Of a stretch of 12,269 nucleotides of DNA, positions 1-6,139 are shown one piece after another. The translations under genes were made by a program, and so were the position numbers. Within the stretch, counting starts at the first letter, position 1, and the number at the start of each line of letters is the position of its first letter. The stretch comes from Promethearchaeota archaeon. GTDB taxonomy: Archaea > Asgardarchaeota > Lokiarchaeia > Sigynarchaeales > SOKP01. The notes under the pieces are model-generated. The model did not search any database. It was not told the DNA's origin and was given only the letters and a program-made list of their open reading frames with translations. Location of the stretch: assembly GCA_019057775.1 (NCBI GenBank), contig JAHLWT010000097.1, positions 1 through 12,269 on the forward strand. Reading direction: 5' to 3'.

Positions 1-224
1 AAATAATTAGTTGTTGGTAAATTATTATATAAGATAGCCTGGTTCTTCTACCATCCTTTAAAAAATTAAAAATAATAACTATTAATTTACTCATAATATC
101 TTTTGAAGAAGATCGTATTTATTAGTTGATTTACACTTAAGAACGTAATTTATGCCTTTCCATAAATTTAAAAATATTCAATTTATCATAAATTCAGATT
201 TAGCAATACCTAATTTGTACACCA

Positions 225-256
225 GATATTTATAACCGATTCTTCTATTTTGGGAG
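225..256 (+). promoter_or_regulatory. Probable promoter and RBS of the histidine kinase gene
   Basis: An ATTTATAA box at 228-235 is followed by GGGAG at 252-256, 7 bases before the GTG start at 264. The GGAG core at normal spacing is what supports the GTG start, because the first in-frame ATG is only at codon 37, inside the GAF domain. If transcription began the usual 25 or so bases after this TATA box, the mRNA would start almost on top of the RBS. The real start site may therefore be driven by an AT-rich box further upstream. Confidence 0.4.
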
Positions 257-263
257 TGTTTAC

Positions 264-1904
264 GTGTCAATTGAAAGCCGTTTGAATTTTGAGAAGGTCA
301 TTTCAACAATTTCGTCTCGATTTGTAGGAAAAATCAATCTTGATAGTGTAATAGATTCCTCATTTCAAGAAATGGGAAATTTAACGAATGCGGATCGTGT
401 TTCTCTATTCCTCTTTAATGGAGATAATAAATATATAAGAAATACCCATGAATGGTGTGCTAAAGGAATTAATTCTAAAAAAAATATTCTTCAAGATATA
501 AGTGTTGAAACAATCTCTTGGTGGAAAAAAAAAATTGAAAAGATAAGTTTTATTAATTTAAGAGATATTTCTGAATTACCTAACGGATCTCAAGTTATAA
601 AGAAATTTATGGAACTACAAAATATAAAGTCATTTTTAGCTTTCCCTATTTATGTAAATGTAAAATTGAAAGGATTTATATGTTTCATTAAAGTTATAGA
701 AAAAAGGCAATGGAAAGGCAAAGATTTTGCAATGTTACGAATATATGCTCAGATACTTGGAGATACAATTGAACGGTTAACTGCGGAAAAAGCTTTGCAG
801 GAGAGTCAAGAATTATTAAGAGCTACTTTCGAAGCTACTGCTGATGGAATTATTGCAATTGATAATAACAACAATATTACTCATTTAAATGAGAGATTCA
901 TTTATTTATGGCGTGTACCGGATGAAATTATTGATAACAAAGATTTTGGCTTACTATTAAATCACATATTAAGCCAACTCAAGGATCCACAGAAGTTTTT
1001 ATCAAAATTAAAAACTTTAGAAAAAACCTCAAAAGATGCATATGATATGATTTTCTTTGGTGATGGACGGATATTTGAGCAATTCTCATGTCCATTAATT
1101 CAGGAAGGTCAAAAAACTGGTCGTGTATGGAGCTTTAAAGATGTTACTGAACATCAGCATGCTGAACAAGAATTGAGAAAATCTGAACAAAAATTCCGGG
1201 AAGCCTATGAAAGAGCAGAGTTTTTTAAGGATATCTTCACGCATGATATGAATAATATATTTCACAATATAATGTCATCAGCGGAATTAATATCAATATT
1301 CAAAGAAAACTCAGATGGACAGGAAAAAATTGATGATCTTTTTCAGACAATAGATAATCAAATAAAAAGAGGAGTAAAGTTAATCAATAATGTCAGAAAA
1401 CTCTCTAAACTTGAAGAAACAGAAGTATCTTTAGAAGAAGTTGAAATTTTTAAAGTTTTAGATGAAGCAATACAGTTTGCTCAGAAGAGTGCTCAAGACA
1501 AGCGATTAAATATTATAATTAATAAACAGGATAAGAAAATATATGTAAAGGCCAATGAATTTCTCTTAGACGTATTTGAAAACCTCTTACACAACGCAAT
1601 AAAATATAACGAAAAAGAAACAGTTAAAGTCATAATTGGTATCTCTAAAATACAAGTTGATACAAATAACAACATAAGAATGGAATTTAAAGATAATGGT
1701 ATCGGAATACTTGATGAATATAAAAGTGAAATTTTCCAAAAAGGTCACCATGTTGAAAGTTATAAAAGAGGGATGGGAATCGGACTTTCCCTTGTAAAAA
1801 AAATAATCGAAAGTTATTCTGGCAAGATTTGGGTTGTAAATTGTGTAGATGATGATTATGCTCAAGGAAGCAATTTTATATTAGAAATTCCAGAATCGGT
1901 TTAG
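264..1904 (+). CDS. GAF-PAS sensor histidine kinase (orphan, cytosolic)
   Basis: A 546-residue signal-transducing kinase expected to autophosphorylate on histidine. Order of domains: GAF at about 7-170 (with the SWWKKKI segment common in this GAF type), PAS at about 185-297, a coiled-coil linker at about 297-320, the dimerisation/phosphoacceptor helix at about 320-385 and the ATPase domain at about 430-543. The phosphoacceptor is H327 in THDMNNIF. The N box is ENLLHNAIKY (439-448), the G1 box DNGIGI (477-482) and the G2 box GMGIGLSL (503-510). There is no signal peptide or membrane helix, so the kinase should sense an internal ligand or redox/metabolic state through GAF or PAS. No response regulator is encoded nearby and no receiver domain is attached, so the partner is elsewhere. 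The start is a GTG with GGGAG 7 bases upstream. The HDMNN box differs from the bacterial HE-type HisKA box and resembles the HD-N type seen in many archaeal kinases. Confidence 0.9.
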   Translation: MSIESRLNFEKVISTISSRFVGKINLDSVIDSSFQEMGNLTNADRVSLFLFNGDNKYIRNTHEWCAKGINSKKNILQDISVETISWWKKKIEKISFINLRDISELPNGSQVIKKFMELQNIKSFLAFPIYVNVKLKGFICFIKVIEKRQWKGKDFAMLRIYAQILGDTIERLTAEKALQESQELLRATFEATADGIIAIDNNNNITHLNERFIYLWRVPDEIIDNKDFGLLLNHILSQLKDPQKFLSKLKTLEKTSKDAYDMIFFGDGRIFEQFSCPLIQEGQKTGRVWSFKDVTEHQHAEQELRKSEQKFREAYERAEFFKDIFTHDMNNIFHNIMSSAELISIFKENSDGQEKIDDLFQTIDNQIKRGVKLINNVRKLSKLEETEVSLEEVEIFKVLDEAIQFAQKSAQDKRLNIIINKQDKKIYVKANEFLLDVFENLLHNAIKYNEKETVKVIIGISKIQVDTNNNIRMEFKDNGIGILDEYKSEIFQKGHHVESYKRGMGIGLSLVKKIIESYSGKIWVVNCVDDDYAQGSNFILEIPESV

Positions 1905-1961
1905 TTTTTAATTATATTATCATTTACGAATAATCTTAGTATTTTCTATGATACTACATAA

Positions 1962-1990
1962 ACTCTAAAAGAAGTTCCTTCTTTTTGAGT
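1962..1990 (+). terminator. Hairpin downstream of the kinase gene, possible terminator
   Basis: ACTC-T-AAAAGAAG (1962-1974) pairs with CTTCTTTT-T-GAGT (1978-1990) around a TTC loop. That gives 12 pairs with a single T/T mismatch. It starts 57 bases after the kinase stop and includes a T5 run in its right arm. It may end the kinase transcript. Archaeal termination relies mostly on T-runs, so the role of the stem is inferred. Confidence 0.4.
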
Positions 1991-2153
1991 GGTTCTAGTA
2001 AACATGAAATTTTTCTTCGAGTTTACAAAGAATAAGATTTTTAAGACTAAATTTAACATACTTTTATTAATTAAATCAAAAAACAGAAGTTATTTTTGAT
2101 ACGAAATGGACGAATTGTTGAATTTGTTATAAAAAGAAAATATAAATTTAATT

Positions 2154-2309
2154 TTACTCCTTTTTTAGTTTTGCTCCTGTTCTTTGGACCCCCACTTCCT
2201 TATTTGATGGAATTGGTGTTCCACATTGATCACGCTTAGCTTCATTGGCTTTAAAGGCTTCATCCAACTCATCTTCTAATTCATCATTAGTTATTTCTTT
2301 TCCAGTCAT
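2154..2309 (-). CDS. Small hypothetical protein, 51 aa
   Basis: An ATG-started frame of 51 codons ending in TAA at 2156-2154. The protein begins MTGKEITNDELEDELDEAF, an acidic, probably helical N-terminal half. It then turns basic, with one cysteine (C29) in DQCGTPIPSNK and a lysine-rich tail ending KLKKE. I do not recognise the family. It looks real: composition is less A/T-biased than the flanks, charge is patterned, and a TATAAATA box lies 36-43 bases upstream with no other gene to serve. It is the last gene on this strand after the glutaredoxin-like and ferredoxin-thioredoxin reductase genes, 89 bases after the latter. It could be an accessory factor of that redox pair, but nothing in the sequence assigns a function. 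Confidence 0.55.
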   Translation of the reverse strand: MTGKEITNDELEDELDEAFKANEAKRDQCGTPIPSNKEVGVQRTGAKLKKE

Positions 2310-2344
2310 AACTTAACTAGAGATTCAGAAAAATAAAAAGTTTT

Positions 2345-2352
2345 TATTTATA
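2345..2352 (-). promoter_or_regulatory. TATA box for the 51-residue protein
   Basis: TATAAATA on the minus strand, centred about 39 bases before the ATG at 2309. A start site 25 or so bases downstream would leave a leader of about a dozen bases. No Shine-Dalgarno sequence is visible before that ATG. The box suggests the small gene can be transcribed apart from the two genes upstream of it. Confidence 0.4.
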
Positions 2353-2398
2353 GAATATAGGATGCTAGTATAAGGGTAAATTAGTGAAAAATTGGGAA

Positions 2399-2767
2399 CT
2401 ATTTTGACTCGCTAAAATAACCTACAACAGCTCTTTCTTTTTCAGCGGGTCTTCTTTCAGGAACTGCTATAAAATCAATCCTTTTTTCATAGAAATCTGG
2501 TTTTAAATAAAGATTACAATAACATGCGCCATAATCGTTTATATCTAAAGTAGCATAATCGCAGGGGCATATAAGATCTCTGTCTAAGTCCCTTTTTCCA
2601 GAAGCTAATCTACATGGGCATGATTGATATCCATAGGATACTTTATTTTCAACTAAACCATCGATTAAGTCTTTAAACATTAGCTCATCTTTAATAATTA
2701 TCCAATTATTAGTCTCTGCTACCTTTCTAACATATTTAATCATTCCTTCCTTTGTTTCCATTTCCAA
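2399..2767 (-). CDS. Ferredoxin-thioredoxin reductase, catalytic (beta) chain
   Basis: Reduces the disulfide of a thioredoxin/glutaredoxin-like partner with ferredoxin electrons, using a 4Fe-4S cluster beside a redox disulfide. The signature is clear: CPC at 50-52, CPC at 67-69 and C-x-C at 82-84 (GACYCNLY), giving the six conserved cysteines. Length is 122 residues, normal for the catalytic chain alone; no variable chain is present, as is usual in archaea and anaerobic bacteria. One oddity is that the residue between the last two cysteines is Tyr83, where the plant/cyanobacterial enzyme has His. The TTG at 2767 follows directly after the stop of the glutaredoxin-like gene and has AGGAG 6 bases upstream. 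An ATG two codons later (2761) is the alternative start. The two genes form an operon, and the neighbour is the likely electron acceptor. Confidence 0.9.
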   Translation of the reverse strand: MEMETKEGMIKYVRKVAETNNWIIIKDELMFKDLIDGLVENKVSYGYQSCPCRLASGKRDLDRDLICPCDYATLDINDYGACYCNLYLKPDFYEKRIDFIAVPERRPAEKERAVVGYFSESK

Positions 2768-3088
2768 TTAAATCTCCTCTTTTTCAAATAATTCAACATA
2801 TTTATTTGGATTATAGCCTGCTACATGACCACCTTCACAGATGAGAAATGGATATGAGACCCTTGATTGATACGTTGATTCTAGGTAATTTAATATCTTT
2901 AATTTGTCTTTATGATCAATCTTGTCAACATCAATATAGCTATATTTCATATTTCGCTCATCTAAAAATCGTTTACATTTTTTACACCATTGACAAGTAC
3001 TTAATGTAAAAACAACTATATTATCTTCCTGTCCTTCCTGTCCTTCAACTTCAGTAGCAAGTTTCTCAATAATTTCTTCTGCTGACAT
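2768..3088 (-). CDS. Glutaredoxin/thioredoxin-like protein, partner of the FTR
   Basis: A 106-residue thioredoxin-fold protein acting as a dithiol carrier. The strand VVFTLST leads to the active site C32-Q-W-C35, with an extra C38. YP at 79-80 is the cis-proline loop, and GGHVAGYNP (86-94) matches the glutaredoxin glutathione-site loop region. The first 20 or so residues are an acidic, glutamine-rich extension before the fold. Its stop codon abuts the start of the ferredoxin-thioredoxin reductase gene, so the two are co-translated; this protein is probably the substrate of that reductase rather than a glutathione-dependent enzyme. A weak AGG at 3103-3101 precedes the ATG. It resembles the NrdH/glutaredoxin-like proteins of anaerobes, but the exact subfamily is uncertain. 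Confidence 0.85.
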   Translation of the reverse strand: MSAEEIIEKLATEVEGQEGQEDNIVVFTLSTCQWCKKCKRFLDERNMKYSYIDVDKIDHKDKLKILNYLESTYQSRVSYPFLICEGGHVAGYNPNKYVELFEKEEI

Positions 3089-3432
3089 AATAATTCTTAA
3101 CCTAATTTAAATTTAAGATTTCTTGTTTTATTATATTAAATTGTATGAGTTAGCTAATATTTTTATAGCTTTCTTTTTTTTAATCAATGTTATTCAAGAG
3201 AAGAGCCCTTATAAATAAGAATTTATTGTTAATAATTTAATTGAAAATTCATCGAACTGAAGTTAATAATAAAGTTAATTTCTTTCTTTTTTTTTAATAA
3301 ATTACCATATCTCAAATTATTTATGAAAAGAAGTTTTTTTCTATAACTTTCTTTTTGATTATTCAATAGGAACAAATTAAACTCATAAATTAAAGACAAT
3401 TATTTTATATCTTATAGAATTATCTTCTAATT
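3089..3432. other. Intergenic region between divergent glutaredoxin-like genes
   Basis: 344 bases with no convincing gene on either strand. It is very AT-rich with several T-runs (for example near 3171-3180 and 3284-3296). TTTAATATAAT on the minus strand (3141-3131) is a candidate promoter for the leftward redox operon. The TATA-like box at 3402-3410 serves the rightward gene. The middle (about 3200-3350) shows only low-complexity A/T and one short inverted repeat, AATAA-gaat-TTATT, near 3215-3230. I see no RNA gene or mobile-element end. Confidence 0.5.
3402..3410 (+). promoter_or_regulatory. TATA box of the 97-residue glutaredoxin-like gene
   Basis: ATTTTATAT centred about 26-27 bases before the ATG at 3433. 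With standard archaeal spacing, transcription would begin at or next to the start codon, giving a leaderless mRNA. This agrees with the absence of a Shine-Dalgarno sequence. Confidence 0.45.
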
Positions 3433-3726
3433 ATGACTGAAATGCAATTACCTATTGTTATAACAAAAAAAGATTGTCATCGCTGTGTAGAACTCAAAGA
3501 ATGGATGAAAGAAAACGAAGTTCAATTTATTGAAGAAGATATTGATAACGAAGAATTTGTAAATCAGTTATTACAGGATAGGAATTTTCTTGGGACATTC
3601 TGTGATGCTGATGGTTGTATTGTAAATACTCCGGCTGTAATGTACAAGGGCAAATACTGGTTCAAAGAACTTTGGGGAATCAGTGGTCTTCGTAAGAAAA
3701 AAGCAGAAGAATTATTCCTTAATTAA
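3433..3726 (+). CDS. Glutaredoxin-like thioredoxin-fold protein, 97 aa
   Basis: A small thiol-redox protein. PIVITKKDCHRC places the active-site C15-H-R-C18 right after the first strand, and NTPAVMYKG (65-73) is the cis-proline strand. A loop between them carries two more cysteines, C57 and C62, in TFCDADGCIVN, which could form a second disulfide or a metal site. The C-terminal part, WFKELWGISGLRKKK, is helical and basic. Length is typical of single-domain glutaredoxins. It is divergent from the FTR/glutaredoxin-like operon and converges on the iron-sulfur flavoprotein gene, so it is transcribed alone. It is likely another client or carrier of the FTR system, which is inference. It could equally act in protein-disulfide or metal handling. 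Confidence 0.75.
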   Translation: MTEMQLPIVITKKDCHRCVELKEWMKENEVQFIEEDIDNEEFVNQLLQDRNFLGTFCDADGCIVNTPAVMYKGKYWFKELWGISGLRKKKAEELFLN

Positions 3727-3758
3727 GTTTATTTCTAACTCTTTTAATTTTAAAACTT

Positions 3759-4355
3759 TTATCTAAAATCAGCTAACCTCTTTACCACTTTACGAATAGT
3801 TCGTAACCCTTCCTCATCTTTTTCAACACCTTCTTTACCTAAATCTCTAGTCCATATACTTGCTCCCAAATTTGCTCCAAAAGCTCCTCCAGAAACAGAG
3901 TGTATGTGATTTTGTTGATAAAAGTCAAGTATACTTCGTATAGCAATTTCCTGTCCTCCGCTTCTATCACCCCCAACTGCTAATGCTGCTCCAATTTTAT
4001 TTTTAAGAACATTGGGATTTTTCGCAATCAAGGCACGACAACGATCTAATACTGTTTTTAATTGTCCAGATAAATTTCCCTGAAAAACTGGCGTTCCAAG
4101 AAGATAAAATCTCGCACTCTCTAATTTAGGATAAAGATCTTCCATATCATCTTTACTAATGCATCCTTGTTTCTCTCGAATACAATAATCACAATGAAGA
4201 CAAAAATTTATTTTTTTTTTTCTGACGGTCCAAAACTCAACCTCAAAACCGTATTTTTCAGCAGCATAATTTAGAGCGTATTGAATAGCGTACTCAGTGC
4301 CCTGTTTTCTTGGACTTCCGCAAATCCCTAATATTAGTTTCTTATTTTCTTCCAT
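3759..4355 (-). CDS. Iron-sulfur flavoprotein, NADPH-dependent FMN reductase family
   Basis: A flavodoxin-fold redox protein that binds FMN and probably a 4Fe-4S cluster. The FMN-phosphate loop is GICGSPRKQGT. The compact cysteine motif CLHCDYC plus a cysteine six residues on (C-x2-C-x2-C-x6-C) is the signature of the iron-sulfur flavoproteins of methanogens and other anaerobes. LGTPVFQGNLSGQLK is the second FMN-contact loop, and GGDRSGGQE is the third. I prefer the ATG at 4355; a GTG five codons upstream (4370) is in frame, but neither has a Shine-Dalgarno sequence. The length of 198 residues fits the family. Characterised members move electrons from ferredoxin and are linked to O2/peroxide defence; the exact partner here is unknown. 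It converges with the 97-residue glutaredoxin-like gene and is divergent from the HTH_10 regulator. Confidence 0.85.
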   Translation of the reverse strand: MEENKKLILGICGSPRKQGTEYAIQYALNYAAEKYGFEVEFWTVRKKKINFCLHCDYCIREKQGCISKDDMEDLYPKLESARFYLLGTPVFQGNLSGQLKTVLDRCRALIAKNPNVLKNKIGAALAVGGDRSGGQEIAIRSILDFYQQNHIHSVSGGAFGANLGASIWTRDLGKEGVEKDEEGLRTIRKVVKRLADFR

Positions 4356-4494
4356 ATTAATGTAATTCACTTGCTTTTATTAATAATTATTTATTATTTT
4401 TTTAAAAAAAAGTTTTAAATTCTTAAACACTAATTAAGATGAGAACTATAAAAGTTTAGAACTTCTACACAATTAATAATTTAAAATTAAAAAT

Positions 4495-4510
4495 AAAAAA
4501 AAGTTTTATA
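4495..4510 (+). promoter_or_regulatory. BRE/TATA promoter of the HTH_10 regulator gene
   Basis: An A-run (4495-4502) followed by GTTTTATA (4503-4510), the arrangement of an archaeal BRE plus TATA box. Its centre lies about 27 bases before the ATG at 4534, so the transcript is probably leaderless. Similar AAAAGTTT elements occur at about 4404-4420 and 4449-4457 in the same divergent region. Confidence 0.55.
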
Positions 4511-4533
4511 GCCTAAAATACTAATATTTAAAG

Positions 4534-5187
4534 ATGGATTCAAGTCAACCGAGTTTAGCTCGGATAAAAATAAAATTTCCAGATCAATTATGGATCTCAC
4601 AAATTTTTAAAAATTACCCTGATATAAAATTAGAGATTTCCCATTTCCTTCCGTACGATCTCGAGCGTTCAATTGGGAATTCAATAATCGAGATCAAACA
4701 TTACAATATTGACAAGATAATTGAAGAAGTCAGAAATCATCCATCTGTGTTTGAACTGAGTGTAATGGAAACTGAAGAAAATAAGGTTAAATTTAATATA
4801 AAGACTAAAGATCCATATTTACTCTATGCAATAATTAAATGTGGTGTGCTAGTTCAGTTTCCAGTTAATGTTAAGGAGGGTTATGCCTATTGGAGATTAA
4901 TTTCGAGTAGAGAACGGATTGACCAATTATTAACTCTCTTTGAACAAAAAAAAGTTAATTTCGAATTACTCAGAATTGGAAAATCTCCATATAGTATTGA
5001 GGATGATAAAAACAGACTGACTTTGAATGAGGAAAACATACTAGATAAAGCAATTTCTTCAGGATTTTTTGAAATACCGAGAAATATCTCATTGGAAGAA
5101 TTAGCAAATGAATTAGGTAAGTCAAAATCAGGATTATCAGTAATGTTAAGAAAGATTATTAAGAAAAAAGTTATGTTTGAATTATAA
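4534..5187 (+). CDS. Transcriptional regulator with bacterio-opsin-activator type HTH (HTH_10)
   Basis: A 217-residue DNA-binding regulator. The C-terminal 52 residues (about 162-213) are a clear HTH_10 domain: the LTLNEENILDKAISSGFFE stretch, then IPRNISLEELANELGKSKSG, then the recognition/dimer part LSVMLRKIIKKKV. Residues 1-155 form an alpha/beta region without a motif I can name; in this family it is usually a small ligand- or partner-binding domain. There is no membrane segment. It is transcribed from a leaderless-type promoter, divergent from the iron-sulfur flavoprotein gene, and converges on the ferredoxin-domain gene. Regulation of the neighbouring redox genes is a reasonable guess from position only. 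The palindrome GAATTATAATTC (5179-5190) spans its stop codon and is probably chance in AT-rich sequence. Confidence 0.85.
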   Translation: MDSSQPSLARIKIKFPDQLWISQIFKNYPDIKLEISHFLPYDLERSIGNSIIEIKHYNIDKIIEEVRNHPSVFELSVMETEENKVKFNIKTKDPYLLYAIIKCGVLVQFPVNVKEGYAYWRLISSRERIDQLLTLFEQKKVNFELLRIGKSPYSIEDDKNRLTLNEENILDKAISSGFFEIPRNISLEELANELGKSKSGLSVMLRKIIKKKVMFEL

Positions 5188-5205
5188 TTCAAACTGAATT
5201 TATGT

Positions 5206-5237
5206 AAAAAAAAAATAAAATAAAAAGAAAAAAAAAA
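5206..5237 (-). terminator. T-run terminator of the ferredoxin-domain gene
   Basis: On the minus strand the stop codon at 5240-5238 is followed immediately by T10 (5237-5228), then T5, T4 and another T10 (5215-5206). Archaeal RNA polymerase terminates at such oligo-T tracts, and this is the strongest one in the window. There is no stem-loop. Confidence 0.6.
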
Positions 5238-6017
5238 TTAGATCCATTCTTCACTTAGTTTTTCTCCTTGTAAGCCAACAACGATACTTTTTATTGGAAC
5301 TTTTCTCGAGGCTTTAGCAGCTCCTTGCTTAGCGAGATAAACAAGTCCAGAACAACAAGGAACTTGCATGGTTAAAACTGTAAGGGTATTAATCTTTGCA
5401 TCATCGATCCATGAACGTATCTTTTCAACGTAAATATCTTGTCCTTGATCTAATTTAGGACAGGCAATTCCTACTGATTTTCCCTTTAAGTATTCTGGGT
5501 GAAAACCACCAAGAGAGTGGGCTACACAGTCAGCAGAAAGTAGAACATCTGCTCCTTGAAAGTAAGGTGTTGTAGGAGAGATTAAATGCATTTGAATAGG
5601 CCATTGGCGTAATTGAGATTGCACTTTTCCACTTGTTATTTGTTCTGCTTCGTTCGATATTTCATCAAATGTCATTGTACGAGAGCCAGGGCAACCACAG
5701 GCAACATTACCAGGTTCAATATGTGTGATTTGTTTCTCTTCTTCTTGTGCTTTTAAAGCTTCTAAACGAATTTCAACAGCTTCCTCATCAAATTCTAATG
5801 CTTCTCGTTCAATTATTTCAAGTGCTCCTTCAGGACAACCAGAAATACACGCACCGAGTCCATCACAGAAAACTTCATTAACTACTTTTGCCTTTCCGTC
5901 TATTATCTGTAATGCGGCTTCGGCGCAATCTACAACACAATTACCGCACCCCGTACAAAGATCTTCATCAATTTTAATAATTTTCCTATTGACTATATTT
6001 TGTTTTGCTTCAGTCAT
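5238..6017 (-). CDS. Ferredoxin-domain redox protein (two-cluster ferredoxin plus C-terminal cysteine domain)
   Basis: A 259-residue electron-transfer protein. Residues about 10-75 form a two-cluster ferredoxin fold. Cluster I is the full CTGCGNCVVDC (C21, C24, C27, C31). Cluster II reads CDGLGACISGCPEG and has only three of the usual four cysteines (C51, C57, C61), with Leu where the second should be. A linker follows, including an acidic helix at about 75-95. The C-terminal domain (about 100-259) has further conserved-looking cysteines in ACGCPGS, ADCVAHSLGGFHPEY, GIACPKLD and PCCSGL. I know this architecture from anaerobes as an uncharacterised 4Fe-4S protein. The ATG at 6017 is chosen because a TATA box lies 26 bases upstream; the longer frame to 6068 would add a hydrophobic MNMFILKIIYSLPFFLF that I take to be untranslated. 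It is divergent from the FAD oxidoreductase and may share its control and electrons. Confidence 0.8.
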   Translation of the reverse strand: MTEAKQNIVNRKIIKIDEDLCTGCGNCVVDCAEAALQIIDGKAKVVNEVFCDGLGACISGCPEGALEIIEREALEFDEEAVEIRLEALKAQEEEKQITHIEPGNVACGCPGSRTMTFDEISNEAEQITSGKVQSQLRQWPIQMHLISPTTPYFQGADVLLSADCVAHSLGGFHPEYLKGKSVGIACPKLDQGQDIYVEKIRSWIDDAKINTLTVLTMQVPCCSGLVYLAKQGAAKASRKVPIKSIVVGLQGEKLSEEWI

Positions 6018-6038
6018 AAATAAAAAAAATGGAAGTGA

Positions 6039-6048
6039 ATATATAATT
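6039..6048 (-). promoter_or_regulatory. TATA box of the ferredoxin-domain gene
   Basis: AATTATATAT on the minus strand, centred about 26 bases before the ATG at 6017. This implies a leaderless transcript and argues against the longer frame starting at 6068, because those codons would lie upstream of the transcription start. Confidence 0.55.
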
Positions 6049-6055
6049 TTGAGGA

Positions 6056-6067
6056 TGAACATGTTCA
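6056..6067. promoter_or_regulatory. 12-base palindrome in a divergent promoter, candidate operator
   Basis: TGAACATGTTCA is a perfect palindrome sitting between the leftward TATA box (6039-6048) and the rightward one (6108-6117), just upstream of the leftward one. The direct repeat TGATTCCAT occurs at 6073-6081 and 6091-6099, with a partial inverted copy ATGGAA at 6029-6034. The position suits a shared regulator of the ferredoxin-domain gene and the FAD oxidoreductase. Confidence 0.4.
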
Positions 6068-6100
6068 AAAGATGATTCCATCACTATTTTTGATTCCATA

Positions 6101-6117
6101 AGAAAAACTTTAAAATA
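6101..6117 (+). promoter_or_regulatory. BRE/TATA promoter of the FAD oxidoreductase gene
   Basis: AGAAAAA followed by CTTTAAAATA (6108-6117), centred about 27 bases before the ATG at 6140. The spacing implies a leaderless mRNA; no Shine-Dalgarno sequence sits close to that ATG. Confidence 0.5.
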
Positions 6118-6139
6118 GGATGAAAAAACTATTAAAAAT

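Noticed and set aside
1..94. Minus-strand frame from an ATG at 94 open to the left edge (MSKLIVIIFNFLKDGRR...)
   Set aside because: Only 31 codons are visible, dominated by A/T-rich residues, with no ribosome site or promoter that stands out. It could be chance.
152..235. 27-codon plus-strand frame MPFHKFKNIQF... just before the kinase
   Set aside because: Random AT-rich composition; it overlaps the presumed kinase promoter and has no ribosome site.
2004..2099. 31-codon frame MKFFFEFTKNKIF... after the kinase
   Set aside because: Lys/Phe/Ile-rich as expected of noncoding AT-rich DNA, and it begins inside the hairpin region.
5725..6075. 116-codon plus-strand frame opposite the ferredoxin-domain gene
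   Set aside because: Serine-rich antisense shadow of a clear ferredoxin gene; no recognisable domain.
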